A stretch of DNA of 64,000 nt, from contig NC_083560.1 in the NCBI RefSeq assembly GCF_019925205.1, forward strand, positions 36,750,270-36,814,269, read 5' to 3'. The notes beneath the pieces are model-generated. The model made no database searches. It had not been told where the DNA came from and saw only the letters and a program-made list of their open reading frames with translations. Every line of letters begins with the position of its first letter. Position 1 is the stretch's first letter. Source of the DNA: Metopolophium dirhodum. Lineage: Eukaryota > Arthropoda > Insecta > Hemiptera > Aphididae. The position numbers and the translations under genes are program-made. Of the stretch, positions 58,895-64,000 are shown one piece after another.

Positions 58895-61800
58895 TTTTTT
58901 TTTATTTTGTTCTTTAAGTAGAACTTTATCGTCTACGTGTAAATCGATGGCGTTAGACGTTTTATCGTAATATGTTTTATTTGTTTCTTTCTTTTTAATA
59001 AGATTTTCCCGAGCTATTTTATGCGTTTCTTGCATAATTCTTTTAAGGTCGAAAACGTAATTATCGTAATTATATTGTGCTTCGGGTTCTTTATGAAAAG
59101 CTGATGGAACTGTGGGTTTTGTTCCGAATACTAATTCATATGGTGTAAAGTTAGTCGACGTGTGAACCGTCGTGTTATAACAGAAAGTTGCGTAACATAA
59201 AAGTTTATCCCAATTACTGTCCTTGTCTACAAAGCTGCGTAAGTACGCTTTTAGTGTTTTATGTGACCGTTCTAAAAAACCGTTTCCTTGTGGGTGCCAT
59301 GCAGTCGTCTGAATCTTTTTAATGTCCAACAGCTTACACATGCTTTTAAAAATGTCGGATAAAAAATTGGTCCCGCAATCGGTTAAAATCGATTTTGGAA
59401 TTCCGTATGTGCATACGAAACATTCGACGAAAGCTTGTGCTACGGTTGGAGCGTCAGTGGATGATAGTGCAATAGCGAGTGCATAACGCGATAACTCGTC
59501 TTGTAATGTTAAAATATATAAGTTCCCCATCACGGTTTTGGGTAGTGGCCCTACGATATCGAGACAGATTCGTTCGAAAGGTTTGACTACTGTACTAGTA
59601 ATCATCATAGGTTGCTTTGTTTTAACATGGGATTTATTTTTCTGACATAGTTCACAGTGTTTAATATAACGTTTAACGTCTTTCTTAATGTTATGCCAGT
59701 CATGATTAAGTTTTAATCGTTTGAGAGTACGCGATACACCGGAGTGTCCGCCTAGAGGTGAGTTGTGATGCTCATAAATAATTTGTTGTTTTTCCTCGTC
59801 GGTAAAACGTTCACCTGTATATATTTTTATTACGATGTCGGTTTGTCGAAATACGTACCGAAACATCGTACGAATTCTCAAGAAATTTGTTAATGAGGTA
59901 GGTCCATTTAATTTGACCGTGGAAAAAGATTTAATTCGATTTGTCATACAATAGTCGCGTATATTTTGTAACGCTAGATAAATGGATTCCGCTTCAAGCG
60001 GTGTTGTATGTGTTTTGGTGATACCATAGAATATAATTAATTTTGATCCATTGGTGTGCGTATAGAACCGGTTTCCGTCGGTAAAATGTATTTCGTTAAA
60101 ATCAACTTTTTTTATGATCTCGCGCACGACTGGATGTGTAATTATTTTATCTTCGGGAATCGTTACTATAATAGTTTCGCTTTCCGTGACCTTGTTAACG
60201 TCGCCTTCGATTTCGAGAATTTTAGAATTGAATATTGGCTTACTCTCAGCGGCACGGAATTCGTTGAACTCTGTATCGGCGCTAGTCGTATTCGTTTGTA
60301 CTACTCGGATACGTGATAAACAATCGGCGTTCGAGTGTTCGGGCCCTGCCCTATACGTAATAGTGTAATCGTAATCCGCGAGCTGTAAACGCCAGCGCAT
60401 AAGTTGCGACGACGCGTCCTTAATACTAAACAGGTATGTAAGAGGTCGATGATCGGTAATAATATTGAAATGACGTCCATATAGATATGGTCGTATATTA
60501 ATTGGTTTAGTGCAACGCGGTGTATTAATTTCGTGTGTCACGACGTCGGTGGCACTCAAATAGTCCCCCGGTAAATAAAATAAGTCCGCGTAACTACAAC
60601 ATAATTCTAGAATGCGTTCGCGCTCTTCGTGATTTAAATTGTCCGTGTTAATTTCGTTTGTTAATATGGTTATGCGATTGTTAATTTTCGTGTCTACAAA
60701 AGAAGCTGTTAAAGCTGTTTCAAGGTACGGTTCCCACTCGATATGTTGAGTGGTTAACTCGTCAATGACAAAAGGTTCCTCTGAAATATTTATTATGTTA
60801 CTTATAATTGTGTCACTATTGACTGGGCTAATGCTGTTAGCTATAATAACGTTTTCGTTCACGTCTTGTTTTTTAATAGTTATATTTTTATGCGTGATGT
60901 GCTCATCGTTTTTAATTAATAGTACGCAGTTGCTACGAGGCGGTAATATAATTTCCCTCGAACTGGTTTGTTCGGGTATGGTCAATAAATTTTGACTATA
61001 GTCCATAATGACCTTGTTTTGTTTCAAGAAGTTACGTCCTATAATACCTGATTCTGTTATTGGAAAGTCGCCAAAAACGACGTCGAATTTTATGAGAACG
61101 TCTACTGCGTTAATTTGCATCGTCGTCACTATAGTTCCTATTGTAAATATAGGTATTTCGTTTATACCTTTAATTGTGCGTTTTTCGTGTTCATTTACGA
61201 CTACCTGCCCGTTGAGTGCAGAAATCTTAATAAGATTCATTTCTGCCCCGGAGTCAATTAATAATTTAATGTTATGCGGTTCGAAATTGTGAGACCCACA
61301 TATTATGTGTTCCTCTTGAAAGTCCGCTACCACTCGTACGTGATTCTGATTAATTTCGGCTACGGTACGGCTGGTGCTAGGACCTTCACCGTCCTTACTA
61401 CTTGTTTTTTTACTTTCGTTATACATGCGCTTCCTACAATCTTTAATGTTGTGGTTAGTTTTTTTACAGTACGCGCAAAATCGAACTTGACCCTGATATT
61501 CGCGTTTGACTATACTAGTTTTGTCATCGCGGTTATTTATGGGATTTCTAAAAAATGTGTTGGACGAAGTACCGGTGTTACTGCGGCATTCATTTGCGTA
61601 ATGTCCTAATTTACTACATTTATTGCATTTAATGTTTTTTTTATGGTTTGCATTGTTTTTTACATAATTTTTATCTGCGTTAAAACGACGGTTAATGTGT
61701 TGGAGGTCTTGTTCCTCCTCAATAGCGATAGTAATTGCTTTTTCGAGAGAATCTACGTCACGCGCCCTTAAAAATGACCTGATTGCTGGTTTTGCTCCGT

Positions 61801-62218
61801 TAACGAACGCAGTAAGTGCTCCTGTTTTATGGGATGTGGCTACCGCGGAGGCTCCTACCAATTCGTGATAGCATTTTTCGGTTCGTCCGGCGAAGCTACG
61901 TACGTCTTCGTCGGTACGTTGCCTAATGTTACTAAGTTGGGACTGTAAATAATTAATTGAATGTGGTGCCCCAAAAACGTTACGAAGGTGGTTTTTAAGC
62001 TCTGTCCAGTCTGTGAAGTTGCGGTAACGTGTAGCCTGATATGCGTCTCCCTTTAATTTAGCTAAAATATTTTGGAATACTACCGGTTTAATATTGTCAT
62101 GGATATTGTCCATTACATAGTTACATTCGGTTATATATGAGGACAAATCTGCCTCAGTTCCCCCGTTAAAATTAGGTATGCCGCGCAAGGCGGTGTCTAT
62201 TCCTAATGTTACACTCAT
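58886..62218 (-). CDS. gag-pol: Fused Gag-Pol polyprotein lacking the reverse-transcriptase core
   Basis: The 1110-residue frame starts at ATG 62216-62218 and ends at TAG 58886-58888. Gag covers about 1-290, with two zinc knuckles, C198-x2-C201-x4-H206-x4-C211 and C248-x2-C251-x4-H256-x4-C261. The aspartic protease follows, with IDSGA at 321-325 and GIIGRNFL at 391-398. The entry to reverse transcriptase is at about 540-577 (HEINT, then NIRPY). Residue 578 is already inside RNase H (LYGRHFNIITDHRPL), so the palm, with its YxDD site, is absent. RNase H ends at about 637. Integrase has the H818-x6-H825, C855-x2-C858 zinc site and D887, D947, E983 with 35 residues between the last two. The frame ends early at a homopolymer shift. 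Gypsy-type elements usually have gag and pol in separate frames; here they are one frame. Confidence 0.95.
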   Translation of the reverse strand: MSVTLGIDTALRGIPNFNGGTEADLSSYITECNYVMDNIHDNIKPVVFQNILAKLKGDAYQATRYRNFTDWTELKNHLRNVFGAPHSINYLQSQLSNIRQRTDEDVRSFAGRTEKCYHELVGASAVATSHKTGALTAFVNGAKPAIRSFLRARDVDSLEKAITIAIEEEQDLQHINRRFNADKNYVKNNANHKKNIKCNKCSKLGHYANECRSNTGTSSNTFFRNPINNRDDKTSIVKREYQGQVRFCAYCKKTNHNIKDCRKRMYNESKKTSSKDGEGPSTSRTVAEINQNHVRVVADFQEEHIICGSHNFEPHNIKLLIDSGAEMNLIKISALNGQVVVNEHEKRTIKGINEIPIFTIGTIVTTMQINAVDVLIKFDVVFGDFPITESGIIGRNFLKQNKVIMDYSQNLLTIPEQTSSREIILPPRSNCVLLIKNDEHITHKNITIKKQDVNENVIIANSISPVNSDTIISNIINISEEPFVIDELTTQHIEWEPYLETALTASFVDTKINNRITILTNEINTDNLNHEERERILELCCSYADLFYLPGDYLSATDVVTHEINTPRCTKPINIRPYLYGRHFNIITDHRPLTYLFSIKDASSQLMRWRLQLADYDYTITYRAGPEHSNADCLSRIRVVQTNTTSADTEFNEFRAAESKPIFNSKILEIEGDVNKVTESETIIVTIPEDKIITHPVVREIIKKVDFNEIHFTDGNRFYTHTNGSKLIIFYGITKTHTTPLEAESIYLALQNIRDYCMTNRIKSFSTVKLNGPTSLTNFLRIRTMFRYVFRQTDIVIKIYTGERFTDEEKQQIIYEHHNSPLGGHSGVSRTLKRLKLNHDWHNIKKDVKRYIKHCELCQKNKSHVKTKQPMMITSTVVKPFERICLDIVGPLPKTVMGNLYILTLQDELSRYALAIALSSTDAPTVAQAFVECFVCTYGIPKSILTDCGTNFLSDIFKSMCKLLDIKKIQTTAWHPQGNGFLERSHKTLKAYLRSFVDKDSNWDKLLCYATFCYNTTVHTSTNFTPYELVFGTKPTVPSAFHKEPEAQYNYDNYVFDLKRIMQETHKIARENLIKKKETNKTYYDKTSNAIDLHVDDKVLLKEQNKKKCS
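60485..60493 (-). other. pol: In-frame deletion junction in pol
   Basis: The minus-strand CGACCATAT (Arg-Pro-Tyr) serves both as the end of the RT N-terminal NIRPY motif and as the start of the RNase H (F)RPYLYG motif. Two such coding sites normally lie several hundred codons apart. Confidence 0.85.
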
Positions 62219-62536
62219 TATGGTAGTATGTAAAGTTCGCGGGTTATATTTAACTACTTCCCAACACCTATTTGGACCTCAGACATATACTAAATAATCT
62301 GCTTAAATAACAACTTACAATGTAGGATTCATTGCGATTTTTGTCTGGTCCTGTCTGCTCTGCGTGCTGGCGGCTCTGCTGGCTCGTCGTTGATGCTCCG
62401 CTTGGCTATGTTGAGTGTAGTTGGTGGCTTGGCTCGGTCGTTCCTTCCTTCCTAGGTTTCAGCAACGTAGTTGAACTCGAGGTCCGCTGATGTACTCGAT
62501 TCTGGGTTGGATACCAAAATTCTTCCTTCGGGAATA
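62219..62536 (-). other. Errantivirus 5' leader
   Basis: Untranslated leader between the primer binding site and gag ATG. It should hold the packaging signal and possibly the splice donor for env. No unique donor was chosen. Confidence 0.6.
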
Positions 62537-62553
62537 CCCCACACCTGACACCA
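62537..62553 (-). promoter_or_regulatory. Primer binding site (tRNA-Leu type)
   Basis: Minus-strand TGGTGTCAGGTGTGGGG starts 7 bases after the 5' LTR. TGGTGTCAGG is complementary to the CCTGACACCA end common in animal tRNA-Leu; the match weakens further in. Confidence 0.7.
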
Positions 62554-62560
62554 AAAGACG

Positions 62561-63138
62561 TGTAGTGATCCCTCACTGCTCGCTTATATTTTGAGTTCGT
62601 CGACGTTGATGGTTAATGTAGGAGAGAAGGTTGGAGAGAGACAAGTTGTATAAGTTATTTATAGTACTTTATTGTTAAGACAAAATAATAATAATTAAAC
62701 ATTTATAAAGAAATTAGATAAATTTGAGGACAGAGCGAAAAGCATCTGCCCGAGAAGTTAGTGACTGCGTGGTGCAGACTCTGTACTAAATCCTAATTTG
62801 CTATAGACTCTATCTTATATTTATATAAAATCTATATGTATAAAAAAATGTACACGGTAGAGCCCAGGAGGTGGATATCTGAAAGGGAACCGGAGCTGGA
62901 CGTTGTTATTGCAAAACAACCCGAATGTACGATTGGCACTCTTCTTTATTGGCACTTAAATTATTATAGGTTTGTTTTGCAGATATTTGATGTCGAAGTT
63001 TTAATTACGTCGTAAAACTCTAGGTACGTACATGTACGCGATTCTTGGAATCGAATAGTTGAAAGTTAATCTCCTTGTTGTTGTTGTCCTACCGCGGAAA
63101 GGTACTTAATATATTCGTAGAAACGCAGGTTTACTACA
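62561..63138 (-). repeat. 5' LTR of the errantivirus
   Basis: 578 bp, nearly identical to the 3' LTR. It holds the promoter for the minus-strand transcript; TATAAATA-like sequence is present, but a transcription start cannot be fixed from sequence alone. Confidence 0.95.
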
Positions 63139-64000
63139 GTGCGAACAACTCAAGTCTCCACAGAAAAAATAACAAAAATAATTGTATGTGTTCAGAAAAC
63201 TGATTTTTTTACAAACTATTATTAAATAAAATAAATTGTTTTACCTGTTATATAACCATTTGTAAACTATAAATATTTAACAAATATATGTAACATGTAA
63301 GATGTTGTAAGATGGGGTATAAATGATAATATAAAATTAATAATATGTAACATGAAAAATTGAAAATTGAATGTACACTATCTGTTATGATTATGTATAG
63401 TAAAAACTGTAATGCCTATTAATATAAATTAATATAAAATAATAATTCATTGTTGATAATAATATGTAACATGAAATTTTAATGTACTATTTGTTATATT
63501 ATGTATAATAACAACTGCAAAATCAAATTATAATTGAATTTCTCATGTTACCGTAACATACCTATGTGCCTTACCAGTTTACGAATATATTAGTATATTT
63601 TGTTTATTAATTGTTTTTTTTTGTTTTATCATACATTTTAATATTTTTAAATAATAAATATACATAACAATAATATTATTATATTATATTGTAAATTTTA
63701 ATAGATTCCTTTATGTCCAGCGTCAGCAGCACCTAAATATTCCTCACTTTTTTAAAAAAATGTTCACCATTTTAAAACCAAAATAGTTTAAACGTTTTTA
63801 TAATGAATATTTAACTGCTTTTGGTTTTAATAAATGCATGTATTTCTTAAGGGACACCACGACACAACACGGCCATTTGTTGTCTCTGTCTTACAAGTGC
63901 GTAACAGAACAAATTTACTCTTAGTAGATTACGTTTAGCACAGTTAGTTTAAAAATTAAAATTCACCGAACTATTATGAAACTTAACGGTAAGAACTAAT
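63139..64000. repeat. Segmental repeat C, copy 2, right part
   Basis: Continues the match to 24945-25808 directly after the errantivirus. Runs off the right edge of the window inside the small MITE. Confidence 0.85.

Larger units (their letters stand above)
56111..63142 (-). mobile_element. Errantivirus (gypsy-type LTR retrotransposon with envelope gene), complete but defective
   Basis: The element spans 56115-63138 on the minus strand. It has two 578 bp LTRs with TGTAGT...ACTACA ends, and a GTGC target duplication at 56111-56114 and 63139-63142. The empty site is in segment C copy 1 (GGTACGTGCGAACAAC near 24945). From 5' to 3' it has the LTR, primer binding site, gag-pol, integrase tail, env, polypurine tract and LTR. 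LTRs appear to differ only at offset 297 (C at 56412, T at 62858). Despite this recent age, the RT core is missing and the integrase tail is frameshifted, so it cannot move without a helper. The envelope frame is intact. Solo LTR at 40805 is a second copy of the family. Confidence 0.95.

Noticed and set aside
60056..61609. Several plus-strand frames of 80-111 codons
   Set aside because: They lie antisense to gag-pol and have no features of their own.

Overview
The window looks like a gene-poor, repeat-dominated stretch of an insect nuclear genome, most likely an aphid or other hemipteran. The DNA is very AT-rich with long T/A tracts. I see no operons, rRNA, tRNA genes or CRISPR arrays, and no host gene that I can call with confidence. 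What can be read is transposable elements (LTR retrotransposons, Jockey-type LINE, hAT, pogo-like, TTAA-type and Helitron-like DNA elements) and the decayed remains of virus-like genes. The taxon call is an inference from composition and element types, not from a diagnostic gene.

Layout. 1-4.2 kb: AT-rich DNA with one decayed coding region of unknown family and a TTAA-flanked palindromic MITE. 4.2-6.6 kb: first copy of segmental repeat A (second copy 28.3-31.4 kb). 6.9-7.2 kb: C-terminal piece of a hAT transposase. 8.6-9.8 kb: first full copy of an abundant non-autonomous repeat (family D), which recurs at least eight times in whole or part. 11.5-18.0 kb: first copy of a ~6 kb segment B (second copy 40.0-46.6 kb). 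21.2-26.0 kb: first copy of segment C (second copy 52.3-56.1 kb, continuing at 63.1-64.0 kb). Comparing copies gives empty/filled site pairs for two LTR insertions and a third solo LTR.

34.6-39.5 kb is the most unusual part. In one orientation it holds an unrecognised coding fragment, a decayed F-type envelope gene with its own splice-acceptor-like leader, two divergent paralogues of an unrecognised ~125-residue protein, and an open frame with two motifs of a DEDD-family exonuclease. The set is interrupted by an ORF1-only Jockey-like retrotransposon with a poly-A tail and by a MITE. It reads as one decayed endogenous virus-like locus.

56.1-63.1 kb is a complete, recently inserted gypsy-type errantivirus on the minus strand: 578 bp LTRs that appear to differ at one base, a GTGC target duplication, a tRNA-Leu-type primer binding site and a polypurine tract. 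It has a fused gag-pol frame and an envelope frame with no in-frame ATG until well inside, implying a spliced envelope mRNA. It is defective: the catalytic part of reverse transcriptase is missing at an in-frame junction where two RPY-coding sites appear to have recombined, and the integrase tail is frameshifted in a 9-base homopolymer. A solo LTR of the same family sits at 40.8 kb.

All identities are from reading the sequence only; no database search was possible.
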